The notes beneath the pieces were generated by a model that searched no databases, was not told the origin of the DNA, and saw only the letters and a list, made by a program, of their open reading frames with translations. Made by a program: the position numbers and the translations under genes. Shown here piece by piece: positions 15,931-25,409 of a DNA stretch of 64,000 nucleotides (its first letter is position 1; each line of letters starts with the position of its first letter). Source of the stretch: CAWDPQ01 sp049642465 (GTDB lineage: Bacteria > Acidobacteriota > Vicinamibacteria > Vicinamibacterales > 2-12-FULL-66-21); assembly GCA_049642465.1 (NCBI GenBank), contig JBAROV010000239.1, positions 59,479-123,478 of the forward strand. Direction: 5' to 3'.

Positions 15931-18900
15931 ATGCGGTTGCAGCGCCTGGAGATTGCCGGCTTCAAGAGCTTTCCCGATCGCTCGGAGTTGACCTTTGACG
16001 GCGGTGTGACAGCCATCGTCGGGCCGAACGGCTGCGGCAAGAGCAACGTCGTCGATGCGCTGACCTGGGTGCTCGGGGAGCAGAGCGCGAAGAGTCTGCG
16101 CGGCGACCGCATGGAGGACGTGATCTTTGGCGGCAGCGACGGACGGAAGCCGACGGCAGCCGCCGAGGTGCGGCTGAAGCTGGCGGGTGTCGCCGCGCGG
16201 GTCCCCGGTGCCGCGCCGCGCCTGCGAGACACCGCCCACGCTCACGGCAAGCGCAATGGACATGGGAACGGCAACGGCAACGGAAAGGCGCACGCCCTGA
16301 TCACCCTGGAAGCCGAAGAAGCCGGCGCGGCCACGAGCGTGCTGGACGCCCCGATCGAAGCGGTAATTGCCGAGCCGCTTGTGGCGAGCGCAGTCGAGCC
16401 AGATGACACGCCACTCATCGTTCGTGACGTCGAACTGATGCGCCGGCTCTACCGATCGGGAGAGAGCGAGTACTTGATCGACGGTGAGATCTGCCGACTG
16501 CGCGACGTGCAGGACCTCCTGATGGATGCCGGCATCGGGGTGAAAGCCTACGCGGTGATCGAGCAGGGCAAGATCGGGCAGATTCTCAGCGCGCGTCCGA
16601 CCGATCGTCGGCAGCTGATCGAAGAAGCTGCCGGTGTCACGAAGTACAAGAGCCGGCGCCGCGCGGCCGAACTCAAGCTCGAAGCCGCGCAGCAGAACCT
16701 GACGCGCGTGGACGACATCATTTACGAGGTCGAGAAACAGCGCGGCACGCTGAAGCGCCAAGCGGCGAAGGCTCGTCGATACAAACGGTTGCGCGACGAG
16801 CTGCGGCGCTGGGAGAAAGTGCAATTTGCTCAGCGGTATCGCCGACTTGGCGACGCAATCGAATCCACCCGCGCGAAGCTGGCGGATGCTCGTGCGCGAG
16901 AGACGGCAGCTTCGGCCCGTCTCGCCGAAGTCGAAGCCACGCTCGAACAGCTTCGGCTCGATTTGACCGAAGCGGATGCGCACGCAACGGAGTCCCGCGA
17001 AGCGGCGCATGCGCGCGAGCTTGAAATCGGACGTCTCCAACAGCAGATCGCGCTGGATCGACAGCAGATCGAGACGCTCGGGTCCGCCGCGGCCGAAATT
17101 GGCGCGGAAGTGGCGGCGCTCGTCGCACGTCGCGAGCCCGCGCAAGCCGAGCTGGCCACGCGTCGCGACGCTGCGACCCGTGCTATTGCCCAACGGGACG
17201 CGGCGGCGGAAACTTTTCGTGCGGAACAGGCGGCGTATTCCGAGCTTCAGCGGAACATCGAGGGCCTCGAAGCTGACGTCGAGGCGGCCCGGAGCGAAGT
17301 GTTCGCGGCCGTCAACGCGGCAACCGCCTTGCGGCACGCGCTCGAACACGCGACGACTGCGCGGGCACGGATCGGCGAAGAGCTCGGAAAGCTCGAGGTC
17401 GAGACAAACGACTTGAACGTCGAAACGCAGCGGGCATCGCAGGAGCGGGCCGCCGCTGATGAAGCGCTGTCGCGGGCGCGAGCGTCGATCGACGCGCTGA
17501 CCGTGGAGCGCGCCGCGCGCGAATCCGAGCTCGCCGGCGCACGCGCTGAGCGCGACACCAAAGCCGCCGAATGCCGGGCCCACGAAAACGATCTGGCTTC
17601 CAGCACGGCCAGGCTGACGTCGCTCGAGGAGCTGGACATCGCACGCGCGCATTACGGCGAAGGAGCGCGGCTGGTCCTTGCCGAAATAAACGGTCCGGTT
17701 CGACAGATGGGCTCGGTGGCGGACTATCTCGACGTAGAGCCCCGGTTCGAACGCGCAGTAGCCGCGTGCCTCGGAGATCTGCTTCAGTACGTCGTGGTAG
17801 CGACTCACGACGATGCCGCGGCTGGCCTGGCGCTGGCCCGGGAAAAACAGGCGGGCCGCGTCGGGTTCCTCGTCGTCGATGGGAAGGTTGCGCAGCGATC
17901 GACACCTCCCGTGCCTGGCGGTGTGCGGCGCCTCAGCCAGGTCGTTCGCGGCACCGGGCCTGCCGCAACCGCAATCGAAGCGGAACTTTCAAATGCGTGG
18001 GTGGCCGAAAGTCTGGATGCGGCACGGTGGGGCGCGACGCAGCTGCCCGGTCCCGTCGCGACGCTCGAGGGCGAAGTCTTCCGCCGGGGCAATCTTGTCG
18101 AAGGCGGGCAGCGGACCGAGTCGGTGGGGCTGCTGTCGATGAAGCGCGAGATCAAGGAACTGCGCGAGCGCGTCGAATTCGAGACAGCGGAAGTGGATCG
18201 TTTGCGTCAGGCTGGCGGGTCGATTGCGCTGACCATTGCCGCCGCCGAATCGGCCATCGCCTCATTGCACGCTGAATTGCACCGGCAGGAAAAGGGGGCG
18301 GTCGGTTTCGAATTGCAGGTCGCGGCAGCGGACGAGGCAAGCGAGCGGCTGGCACGAAAGCGCGACCAAATCGCAGTCGAACGTCGATCGGCCGAGGAGG
18401 AACTTCGAGCGCAAGAGTCGAGGCGCGAAGAAGCGCAGGAATCGATTGCGCGAATTGAAATCGATCAGCGCGCGGCCGACGAACAGCTCAACGGCGCTCA
18501 GCGTCGGCTCTTTGCAGCGCGCGAAGCCATGCAGGCGCAGGCCCAACGGACCGCGGAAGCCAAAGCGGAACACGCCGCGCTCGTCGAGCGGGCGGCGGCT
18601 CTCGACGCCGACGCGGCCCGGCTCCAGGATGCGGCGAGAGAATTGGAAGGACGCATCGATGGGCGTCGTGCCGACCTCGAGCGCGCCGAAACACGCCGCA
18701 CCGAGCTCGGCGAATCGGTAAACCAGTCTGAGGCACGGCTCGATGCCGACATTCGCGAGTTCGACGAACTGAAAGCACGCGTGAAGGAAGCCGACGAACG
18801 CGCGCGGACCTTGCGCGCGGGATTCGAGCAGCACGAAGTGCACATCCGCGAGGCCCGCCGATCGCTCGAAGCCGTTCGCACCGAAGTCGCGGCCCTGGAC

Positions 18901-19797
18901 GTCGCCCGAGCCACGGCGGAGTCGGATCTCAATCACCTCGCAGCGTCGTGTGTTGAGGCAGTTCAGGCGACACTCGACGAAGTCGCAGCGGAAGTCGCCC
19001 AACTCGAGCGCGACGGCGTTCTGGCCAGCCCGGTTCCGCTCGAGGACACGCCCGACCCGGCGGAGGCGGATGGCGACGAGTTGGACGCGAAACGCGAATC
19101 GGAGACGGCTGCGGGCGAAACCCAGGCGGCGCAGTCGGCCGTTGCGCAGCGTTCCATGACTCCCGACGAGATGGTTGGCGATCTGCGGCAGAAGATCGAA
19201 CGGATGGGCGCCGTCAACATGATGGCCATCGATCAGTTCGACGACCTCGAATCACGTCACGCGTTCCTGACGACACAACGCAAGGATCTCGTGGACTCCA
19301 TCGCGGCGACCGGGGAAGCCATCCGCAGAATCGACAAAACGACCAAGGAGCGGTTCAGGGACGCCTTCACGGTCATCAATGAGAACTTCGAGGGGACGTT
19401 CAGAACGCTGTTTGGCGGCGGTCAGGCTGGACTGGTGTTGCTCGATGAAAGCGACCAGCTCGAAAGTGGCATCGACATCATCGCCCAGCCCCCCGGCAAA
19501 CGCCTGCAAAACGTGCAGCTCCTGTCGGGTGGAGAGAAGGCGCTGACCGCAATGGCGCTGATGTTCGCGATTTTCAGATATCGTCCAAGCCCGTTCTGTC
19601 TCCTCGACGAAATCGATGCGCCGCTCGACGATGCGAACATCGGCCGGTTCGTCGAGATGCTCCAGGGGATGCAGGATCAAACTCAGTTCATCCTGATCAC
19701 TCACAACCGTAAAACGATGGAAATAGCCAATCGGCTCTACGGTGTGACGATGGAAGAACCGGGCGTATCGAAGCTGATTTCCGTTCAGTTGAACTGA
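15931..19797 (+). CDS. smc: Chromosome segregation/condensation ATPase SMC
   Basis: 1288 residues, long for a bacterial SMC. The N-terminal head has Walker A GPNGCGKS at 31-38 and SGESEYLIDG near 176-185. Two long coiled-coil arms flank a hinge at about 590-725 (MGSVADYLDVEPRFERAV; VEGGQ). The C-terminal head has the ABC signature LLSGGEKAL near 1196 and Walker B CLLDEIDAPLDD near 1223. It condenses and loads along the chromosome with ScpAB; those genes are not here. Odd feature: about 75 extra residues at 88-165 in the head, with a Gly/Asn/His-rich run and Ala/Glu-rich remainder, between two normally adjacent strands. The start has a good ribosome-binding site (GGAAGGGA) after a terminator. 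Confidence 0.97.
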   Translation: MRLQRLEIAGFKSFPDRSELTFDGGVTAIVGPNGCGKSNVVDALTWVLGEQSAKSLRGDRMEDVIFGGSDGRKPTAAAEVRLKLAGVAARVPGAAPRLRDTAHAHGKRNGHGNGNGNGKAHALITLEAEEAGAATSVLDAPIEAVIAEPLVASAVEPDDTPLIVRDVELMRRLYRSGESEYLIDGEICRLRDVQDLLMDAGIGVKAYAVIEQGKIGQILSARPTDRRQLIEEAAGVTKYKSRRRAAELKLEAAQQNLTRVDDIIYEVEKQRGTLKRQAAKARRYKRLRDELRRWEKVQFAQRYRRLGDAIESTRAKLADARARETAASARLAEVEATLEQLRLDLTEADAHATESREAAHARELEIGRLQQQIALDRQQIETLGSAAAEIGAEVAALVARREPAQAELATRRDAATRAIAQRDAAAETFRAEQAAYSELQRNIEGLEADVEAARSEVFAAVNAATALRHALEHATTARARIGEELGKLEVETNDLNVETQRASQERAAADEALSRARASIDALTVERAARESELAGARAERDTKAAECRAHENDLASSTARLTSLEELDIARAHYGEGARLVLAEINGPVRQMGSVADYLDVEPRFERAVAACLGDLLQYVVVATHDDAAAGLALAREKQAGRVGFLVVDGKVAQRSTPPVPGGVRRLSQVVRGTGPAATAIEAELSNAWVAESLDAARWGATQLPGPVATLEGEVFRRGNLVEGGQRTESVGLLSMKREIKELRERVEFETAEVDRLRQAGGSIALTIAAAESAIASLHAELHRQEKGAVGFELQVAAADEASERLARKRDQIAVERRSAEEELRAQESRREEAQESIARIEIDQRAADEQLNGAQRRLFAAREAMQAQAQRTAEAKAEHAALVERAAALDADAARLQDAARELEGRIDGRRADLERAETRRTELGESVNQSEARLDADIREFDELKARVKEADERARTLRAGFEQHEVHIREARRSLEAVRTEVAALDVARATAESDLNHLAASCVEAVQATLDEVAAEVAQLERDGVLASPVPLEDTPDPAEADGDELDAKRESETAAGETQAAQSAVAQRSMTPDEMVGDLRQKIERMGAVNMMAIDQFDDLESRHAFLTTQRKDLVDSIAATGEAIRRIDKTTKERFRDAFTVINENFEGTFRTLFGGGQAGLVLLDESDQLESGIDIIAQPPGKRLQNVQLLSGGEKALTAMALMFAIFRYRPSPFCLLDEIDAPLDDANIGRFVEMLQGMQDQTQFILITHNRKTMEIANRLYGVTMEEPGVSKLISVQLN
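16192..16425 (+). other. Low-complexity insertion in the SMC head domain
   Basis: Codons 88-165 of smc. The preceding residues (AAEVRLKLAG) and following ones (ELMRRLYRSGESEYL) normally follow each other closely in SMC proteins. The insert begins with an Ala/Pro/Arg segment, has alternating Gly-Asn after several His, and ends in Ala/Glu/Val-rich sequence. The reading frame stays open and the rest of the protein is intact. Confidence 0.7.
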
Positions 19798-19811
19798 TCG
19801 CAGCTGATGGC

Positions 19812-20957
19812 TTGAATACTGACAAAGCCGTTCGATATCACCGGCTCCGGCGCCGTACGGCTGTCGCCGGCACTCTGCTGAGTGGCGGCTTGCTCTTGTT
19901 GCTGCTTCTAACGGGCGGCTCAGCCATTCTTCGCGATGTCGTCACGTTCGGGGTAGACCAGACCTCAGGCCACTCGATTTCATCCTCTGCGGCCATTGCA
20001 GCGTACGTGCTGCTGCTCGGTGTCTTCCTTCAGACCGCCGCCCTTCCCCTCGCCTACTACAGTTCGGTGATCGTCGAGCGCCGATATGGACTGTCGACCG
20101 AGTCAACCGCGCAATGGCTGCGCGATTACGCGAAGGGTGCGCTGGTGTCGATGGTCATGTGGATCGCCGCGGCGGAGGGTCTGTATCTGACGATTCGGCA
20201 ATATCCAAACGGCTGGTGGATGGCGGCGGCGATCGGCTTTGGAGCCGCGGCGCTCCTCGTGGCGCAAATCGCGCCGATCGTCTTGTTGCCTCTCTTCTAT
20301 CGATGCTCGCCCCTCGAACGGCCGCAACTGCAGGAGCGCCTTCGCGAGCTGTCGGAGCGCGCGGGCTTGCCGGTCCTTGGCATCTATGAATGGGGACTCG
20401 GCAACAAAACACGTCGAGCGAATGCGGCGCTGGTAGGTGTCGGCGCGACTCGTCGCATCCTCCTCTCCGACACGCTTCTGGCCGACTATTCAGATGACGA
20501 AGTCGAAGTGATTCTCGCGCACGAGCTGGGACACCACGCCAATCGCGATGTGCTGAAGGCGGTCACCGCGCAAACGTGCGTGCTGGTTGCGAGCTTTGGA
20601 GCAGCTGCGGCTGTGATCAACCTGGCGATCGGCATTTGGCGACTTGGCCTGTCGAGCGCTGCCGACGTGGCTGGTCTCCCGCTGATCGTGCTGGTCGGCG
20701 CCGGTGTTGCGCTGGCCTTGACGCCGTTGACGCACGCGCTGTCGCGATTCCACGAGCGGCGCGCGGATGCCTTCGCGCTGCAACTCACGAAACGGCCCGT
20801 GGCGTTTGTCTCGGCCATGCGTCGCCTGGGCGCGCAGAACCTCGCAGAGCCTCACCCTTCCCGCGCGGCTCTCTGGCTCTTCCATTCGCATCCGCCGATC
20901 GAAGAACGCATCGCCCGCGCCGAAGAAAGGGGGACTGTCCCCTTTTCCCAAAATTGA
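19812..20957 (+). CDS. M48 family membrane metalloprotease (Ste24/CAAX protease-like)
   Basis: 381 residues with several membrane helices (about 17-42, 58-85, 108-127, 135-162, 250-277 and 285-308). The zinc motif HELGHH lies at 237-242, with a third ligand Glu near 315 in HERRADAFAL. The layout fits Ste24-type proteases, whose active site faces a membrane chamber; HtpX-like quality control is the alternative. The start is TTG, 14 bp after smc, so co-transcription with smc is likely. The last residues (RGTVPFSQN) are encoded by a GGGGACAGTCCCC-type repeat and are not family-derived. Confidence 0.87.
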   Translation: MNTDKAVRYHRLRRRTAVAGTLLSGGLLLLLLLTGGSAILRDVVTFGVDQTSGHSISSSAAIAAYVLLLGVFLQTAALPLAYYSSVIVERRYGLSTESTAQWLRDYAKGALVSMVMWIAAAEGLYLTIRQYPNGWWMAAAIGFGAAALLVAQIAPIVLLPLFYRCSPLERPQLQERLRELSERAGLPVLGIYEWGLGNKTRRANAALVGVGATRRILLSDTLLADYSDDEVEVILAHELGHHANRDVLKAVTAQTCVLVASFGAAAAVINLAIGIWRLGLSSAADVAGLPLIVLVGAGVALALTPLTHALSRFHERRADAFALQLTKRPVAFVSAMRRLGAQNLAEPHPSRAALWLFHSHPPIEERIARAEERGTVPFSQN

Positions 20958-21010
20958 GAAAAGGGGACAGTCCCCCTTTCGCGAAAGTGGGAAAAGGGGA
21001 CAGTCCCCAT
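20926..21010. repeat. Triple GGGGAC(A/T)GTCCCC palindromic repeat between convergent genes
   Basis: Three copies of a 13-bp palindrome, GGGGAC-A/T-GTCCCC, each flanked by an AAAAGGG or CCCTTTT tract, lie at about 20930-20945, 20961-20976 and 20994-21009 in alternating orientation. They fill the space between the M48 gene and the opposite-facing propeller gene and encode the last residues of the M48 protein. Each can form a hairpin, and neighbouring copies can pair with one another. A role as a bidirectional terminator is plausible. Confidence 0.75.
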
Positions 21011-23184
21011 TATCGGAGCAGGGCCGGCGAGGGGGGGCCGAGGAGCCGGCGCACTTCGCGGTCCCACTGACGTGTCAGGATTGCGGCAGCGGGCCTCGAC
21101 GCGTTGCGCTCGAACAGGACGCGCCCGCGCGGCTCGATTCCCACAGCCCGGGCGGCGTCCTGTCGCGACCAGATGGCGGGGCCGCCAATCGTTGCGCCGT
21201 CCGGCCCAATGGCCGCACGCATCAGGCGGTTCCCCGAAACAAAGAACACCCCCGTTCCGTCGGGCGACCAGAACGGAAAAGTCCCGCCTCCGCTGGAGAC
21301 CGGCATTCGACGATGGTCGCTGAGACGATGGGTGTAAATTTCCCATCGGCCCGAGTCGTCGGATTGATAGGCGAGCAGCTGTCCATTGGGGGAGAACGCC
21401 GCCGCCACTTCCTCAGAAGGCGTACGAATCAGTGGCCGCGCGTCACCCCCTGCGAGACCCAGTGTCCAGATGTCGGCGCCAGTCGCTGGATCCAGCATCG
21501 TGATCGCGAGCGTCGATCCATCCGGGGACGCCGACGCTGGAAATGCGTGCTGGCTGCCCGCATACACGCGACGAGCCGGCTGCAGAGAATCAACTTCGCG
21601 TTGATAGACGGCGAACGTCCCGCTTGCGCTCGAGGCAAACCAGACGGCCGTTCCTGCCCGGTTCCAGACTGGCGCGGCGGCCGTCTCGCCGTGCGTCATT
21701 CGAGTGGCAGTACCAGTCACGAGGTCACCAATCCACAAGTCGGATTTCGAGCTGTCATCGCGGTTGAAGCCTGCGACCCTTCGTCCGTCCGGTGACAGCA
21801 CTGCTCCCCGAATGCCGTCGAGTGGGACCGCCTTCTGCCGGGTTCCGGCGGGACTGGCTTCCGGCGCTTCCGCAGTCCAGAACAGTGTTGGCGTCGGCGC
21901 TGGTTCAGCGGTAAGAGCGATGGATGTGCCGTCGGGCGCTGCCGCAAATTGCGCTGCGGCGGCCGTGGTTGCGAGCTTCGTGAGCGCCGTCTGCGGGGCA
22001 CCCGCGATCCGTCCGCGAGCGAGATCGAGACCCGCCACCTGCAATTCGGATCCTGTTGAAAACGCAATCACATCCTTCGACAGAGCGACAGCCGAGCCGG
22101 CATTTGCGAGCAACACCGCGGGCGGCCGCGACGGCGAACTGAGATCCAGCAGCGCGATTCGGCCAACGCTGTCAGGTCCCGGACCATTCGTCATCGTAAA
22201 CAACAGAAACCGCGTATCAGCGACCAGTGCCGGACGGACGTGACGGACGCCGCCGTCCTTCGGATTCGGCGAGGTGAGCGTGACTGGCTCTCCGCCCGTT
22301 TCGGGAATCACGTGCAGACGGGGTCCGGCGCCCGCATAGATGATTTGACCGTTCGCGGTCCACGCGCCTCCGGCAGGATCGGCGGCTTCGGCCAACGTCA
22401 CGGCCGCGCCCCCGCTTAGAGAGACCTTCCTCAGGTGGCCGTCCGCAAAAAACGCGATCCAGCGGCCGTCCGGAGAGAAGAATGGACCGGCGCCGTCCTC
22501 TGTTCCCGCGAGGGGTGACGCTTCCAGACGATCTGAGGGGCGGATATAGAGCCGGCACGTCTCCTCACACGCGGAAAACGCCAGCAGCGAGCCGTCTGCC
22601 GAGAGCGCAAATGCTGGCGCGCGCGAATCGAAGCGAGTGCCAGCGGGCGGGGCGATCGTGAATCGGGTGGTCGGCTGCAGCGGCAATTCCCGTTTCGACA
22701 CTGCCTGCCACACGGCGACGCTGGCCAGAATCGCGCACGCCGCCGCAACACTCCACGGCACGAGCTGCATCCCGATGGATGGGCCGTCGGTCGTTGCGTG
22801 GCGCGACGGCAGGCCGCTCGGCGACGGGACATCGGACGCATCTTGTGGAGGAGGAGTGGCGGGAGGACTCTGTACCGCAACGGGTGCCACAAATCGATAC
22901 CCGCGCCGATGGAACGTTTGAATGAAGGAAGGTGACTGAGGATCGTCTCCCAGTGCCTGGCGCAACAGGCTGACGGCTTCGGCAAGGGAGGTGTCCGTGA
23001 CAAACGCGTCTCGCCACACGTTGTCGATGAGCTCCTGACGAGGCACTACGTCGCCCGCCCGGCGGAGCAGGACTTCCAGGACCCCCAGCACCCGCGGGGG
23101 TAGTTGCAGCTCGACACCGTCCCGCTTGAGCAACCGGCTGTTCGGGTCGAACTCGTACGAACCGAAGGTGAGGGAACCCCGCAT
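21010..23184 (-). CDS. Winged-helix DNA-binding protein with TolB-like beta-propeller
   Basis: About 724 residues. An N-terminal OmpR/CadC-type winged helix (about 1-100: FGSYEFDPNSRLL; LPPRVLGVLEVLLRRAGDVV; DTSLAEAVSLLRQALGD; FIQTFHRRGYRFVA) is followed by a Pro-rich linker, one transmembrane helix (VPWSVAAACAILASVAVWQAV) and a long periplasmic WD40/PD40 propeller (repeats such as FSPDGRWIAFF, SPDGRRVAGF, FSPNGQLLAYQSDDSGRWEIY). Such membrane-bound one-component regulators are common in acidobacteria; the ligand is unknown. ATG 23184 was chosen; a TTG three codons upstream is possible. It diverges from the permease gene. Confidence 0.85.
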   Translation of the reverse strand: MRGSLTFGSYEFDPNSRLLKRDGVELQLPPRVLGVLEVLLRRAGDVVPRQELIDNVWRDAFVTDTSLAEAVSLLRQALGDDPQSPSFIQTFHRRGYRFVAPVAVQSPPATPPPQDASDVPSPSGLPSRHATTDGPSIGMQLVPWSVAAACAILASVAVWQAVSKRELPLQPTTRFTIAPPAGTRFDSRAPAFALSADGSLLAFSACEETCRLYIRPSDRLEASPLAGTEDGAGPFFSPDGRWIAFFADGHLRKVSLSGGAAVTLAEAADPAGGAWTANGQIIYAGAGPRLHVIPETGGEPVTLTSPNPKDGGVRHVRPALVADTRFLLFTMTNGPGPDSVGRIALLDLSSPSRPPAVLLANAGSAVALSKDVIAFSTGSELQVAGLDLARGRIAGAPQTALTKLATTAAAAQFAAAPDGTSIALTAEPAPTPTLFWTAEAPEASPAGTRQKAVPLDGIRGAVLSPDGRRVAGFNRDDSSKSDLWIGDLVTGTATRMTHGETAAAPVWNRAGTAVWFASSASGTFAVYQREVDSLQPARRVYAGSQHAFPASASPDGSTLAITMLDPATGADIWTLGLAGGDARPLIRTPSEEVAAAFSPNGQLLAYQSDDSGRWEIYTHRLSDHRRMPVSSGGGTFPFWSPDGTGVFFVSGNRLMRAAIGPDGATIGGPAIWSRQDAARAVGIEPRGRVLFERNASRPAAAILTRQWDREVRRLLGPPSPALLR

Positions 23185-23289
23185 GTCCGCCAAGATTAGC
23201 GCCCCCTTGAGAAGAAGTTAAAGGTTTCTTGCGGTCGTTTGACCCCACCTTAATGACTTCCCCGGACCTTTTGGGCCACCTTCCCACCC

Positions 23290-24825
23290 ATGTCCATCTT
23301 CGCCACCAAGTCGATCGAGCGGATTCGTGTGGAGCAACTCGGCGGGCCTGAAGGCAGTGGAGAACTGAAGCGGGTACTCGGACCGGCCCAACTCGTCATG
23401 CTGGGCGTCGGAGCGGTCATCGGCACGGGCATCTTCGTCCTCACCGGTCAGGCCGCTGCGGCCAATGCCGGGCCGGCGATCGTCATCTCGATGGTGATCG
23501 CCGGACTGACCAGCGTACTGGCTGCGCTCTGCTACTCCGAGTTTGCGGCGAGCGTTCCCGTCGCCGGTTCAGCCTACACCTACGCCTACGCGACACTCGG
23601 CGAGTTCGTCGCGTGGATAATCGGCTGGGATCTCATCCTCGAATATGCGCTGGGCGCCGCCACGGTGGCCGTGGGATGGTCAGGAAATCTCATCACGCTG
23701 CTCAATCAGATGGGAGTGAGCTTTCCGGCGGCGCTGAGCGCCGCGCCAGGCACGTCGGTGCCGATTCCCGGCGGCGATCCGGTAACGGCCGTTTTCAACC
23801 TGCCAGCAGTACTCGTCACCGTCGCCGTGACGGCGCTCCTGATTTTCGGCGTCAGCGAGTCGGCAACGGTAAACAGTGTGATCGTCGTACTCAAAGTGGG
23901 CGTCGTGCTCATCGTCATCGGCGCCGGCGCATTCTTCATCGATCCCAACAACTGGCACCCGTTCATTCCGGAGAACACGGGGACCTTCGGCGAATACGGC
24001 TGGAGCGGCATCCTGCGCGGAGCCGGAGTCATTTTCTTCGCCTACATCGGATTCGACGCGGTCTCGACATCCGCGCAGGAAGCACGAAATCCGCAGCGTG
24101 ACATGCCGCGCGGCATCTTGGGTTCGCTGGCGGTCTGCACCGTGCTCTACGTACTCGTGTCGGGCGTGATGGTCGGTCTCGTGCCGTACAAAGAGATGCT
24201 GAATCAGCCCGCGCCCCTCCTCGTCGCCACGGAGGCAGCCGCGCAGCGGGCGGTGGGCACCCCATGGCAGGGCCCCATGGCGATGGTCAAAGTACTGGTG
24301 ACGGTCGGGGCCCTCGCCGGTCTCAGCTCGGTGATGGTCGTGATGATGCTCGCCCAGCCGCGGATCTTCCTGGCGATGGCGAAGGACGGACTGTTGCCGG
24401 CCTGGGCAAGTCGTATTCACCCGCGGTTCAAGACACCGCACGTGTCGACAATCGTGACGGGAGTGGCCGTAGCCGTCGCGGCGGGGCTGACGCCAATTGG
24501 AACGCTCGGTGGTCTGACGAGCATCGGCACGCTGCTGGCGTTTGTCATCGTCTCGCTCGGCATCATCGTGTTGCGCCGAACGCGACCCGATCTGCCGCGA
24601 CCGTTCAGGATGCCGTTCGTGCCGGTGCTTCCGGCGCTGTCAGCGCTTGTCAGCCTGACGCTGATGATCGGCCTGCCGCGCGCGACGTGGGAGCGGTTGA
24701 TTCTCTGGATGGCAATCGGGATTGCCTTCTACTTCGCGTACGGCCATCGGAAGAGTCGATTGAGGGTCGAAATTGCAGGGGGCGCCGCGCTGAGCGCGAC
24801 GCCCGAAAGCGGACGGCAAGCCTAG
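23290..24825 (+). CDS. APC-superfamily amino acid permease (cationic amino acid transporter-like)
   Basis: 511 residues with about 12-13 transmembrane helices. The first helix carries the APC signature VIGTGIFVLTG, and SVPVAGSAYTYAYATLGEFVAWIIGWDLILEY spans helices 3-4 as in the CAT subfamily. FFAYIGFDAVSTSAQEARNPQRDMPRGI is the conserved helix 6-7 loop. It probably imports an amino acid with protons; the substrate cannot be read from sequence. The 96 bp before it is shared with the divergent propeller regulator, which could control it. Its TAG stop overlaps the stop of the convergent cupredoxin gene. Confidence 0.9.
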   Translation: MSIFATKSIERIRVEQLGGPEGSGELKRVLGPAQLVMLGVGAVIGTGIFVLTGQAAAANAGPAIVISMVIAGLTSVLAALCYSEFAASVPVAGSAYTYAYATLGEFVAWIIGWDLILEYALGAATVAVGWSGNLITLLNQMGVSFPAALSAAPGTSVPIPGGDPVTAVFNLPAVLVTVAVTALLIFGVSESATVNSVIVVLKVGVVLIVIGAGAFFIDPNNWHPFIPENTGTFGEYGWSGILRGAGVIFFAYIGFDAVSTSAQEARNPQRDMPRGILGSLAVCTVLYVLVSGVMVGLVPYKEMLNQPAPLLVATEAAAQRAVGTPWQGPMAMVKVLVTVGALAGLSSVMVVMMLAQPRIFLAMAKDGLLPAWASRIHPRFKTPHVSTIVTGVAVAVAAGLTPIGTLGGLTSIGTLLAFVIVSLGIIVLRRTRPDLPRPFRMPFVPVLPALSALVSLTLMIGLPRATWERLILWMAIGIAFYFAYGHRKSRLRVEIAGGAALSATPESGRQA

Positions 24826-25190
24826 CGAACGACCAGCTCGCCTCTCATCTCACGGCACTTCGGGTCCTGCGTCAGGTTGCAGTAGAAGGGGAACGTGCCT
24901 GTCTGATCGGCGCGAAACTCGAACACGACCGACTGCTGCGGACCGGCGCGCTTGGAGATCCGATAGCCGTCGATCGTGAAGCTGTGAGCGATGTCCCGGG
25001 CTGTAAACGTGACTTTCACGAGGTCGTCTTTCTGCACCTCGATACGGCCCGGGGAGAACGCGTAGTCGCGACCGGACACCGAAAACTCGCGAACCTGTCC
25101 CTGGCTTCTGCCTGCAAGGGCGGACAGCGTTGCGCCGGCAACTGCGAGACTCGCGACCGCAAGCACGGTTCGCCGATGGAAGGTCGTCAT
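24822..25190 (-). CDS. Exported cupredoxin-domain protein
   Basis: 122 residues from ATG 25190, which has GGAGG upstream. The N-terminus FHRRTVLAVASLAVAGATL looks like a signal peptide with twin arginines, possibly Tat-type. The rest is a plastocyanin/cupredoxin fold: H69 in DIAHSF, then FPFYC with C104, C112 and M115 in CREM. The usual second His between Cys and Met is absent, and a Cys lies there instead, with seven residues between the two cysteines. It may bind copper in an atypical site or have lost the metal. The gene stands alone, convergent with the permease gene. Confidence 0.75.
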   Translation of the reverse strand: MTTFHRRTVLAVASLAVAGATLSALAGRSQGQVREFSVSGRDYAFSPGRIEVQKDDLVKVTFTARDIAHSFTIDGYRISKRAGPQQSVVFEFRADQTGTFPFYCNLTQDPKCREMRGELVVR

Positions 25191-25321
25191 CAAGGTCCTC
25201 CGGGGGCTCTGTATTGGTATCGGCCCGCAACCCCAGTTTCGCCAACGACTCTGCGAGGCAACGCCATCCGCGGACAAAGGCTGAGCTAGGGGAAACCGAG
25301 GCTTCTAGAAGTAAAGACGTC

Positions 25322-25355
25322 GGGGGGGCGACGACGGTTGCCCCCGTCGGCCCCC
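25322..25355 (-). terminator. Possible terminator of the rpsO-pnp unit
   Basis: On the minus strand, GGGGGCCGACGG pairs with CCGTCGTCGCCCCC across a short loop with a 3-nt bulge; GACGTCTTTACTTCT follows. It lies about 55 bp after the pnp stop. The run of T is poor, so this is tentative. The rest of 25191-25409 shows only the upstream region of the cupredoxin gene. Confidence 0.4.
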
Positions 25356-25409
25356 AAGGGTCAACCCGCCGGAACAGTCAGAGTCGCTAACCTGTTTGAT
25401 TTGTGACGC

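Noticed and set aside
15820..17808. Open frame of 662 codons on the minus strand opposite smc
   Set aside because: The sequence is Arg/Leu-rich shadow of the SMC coiled coil and crosses the ncRNA/terminator region.
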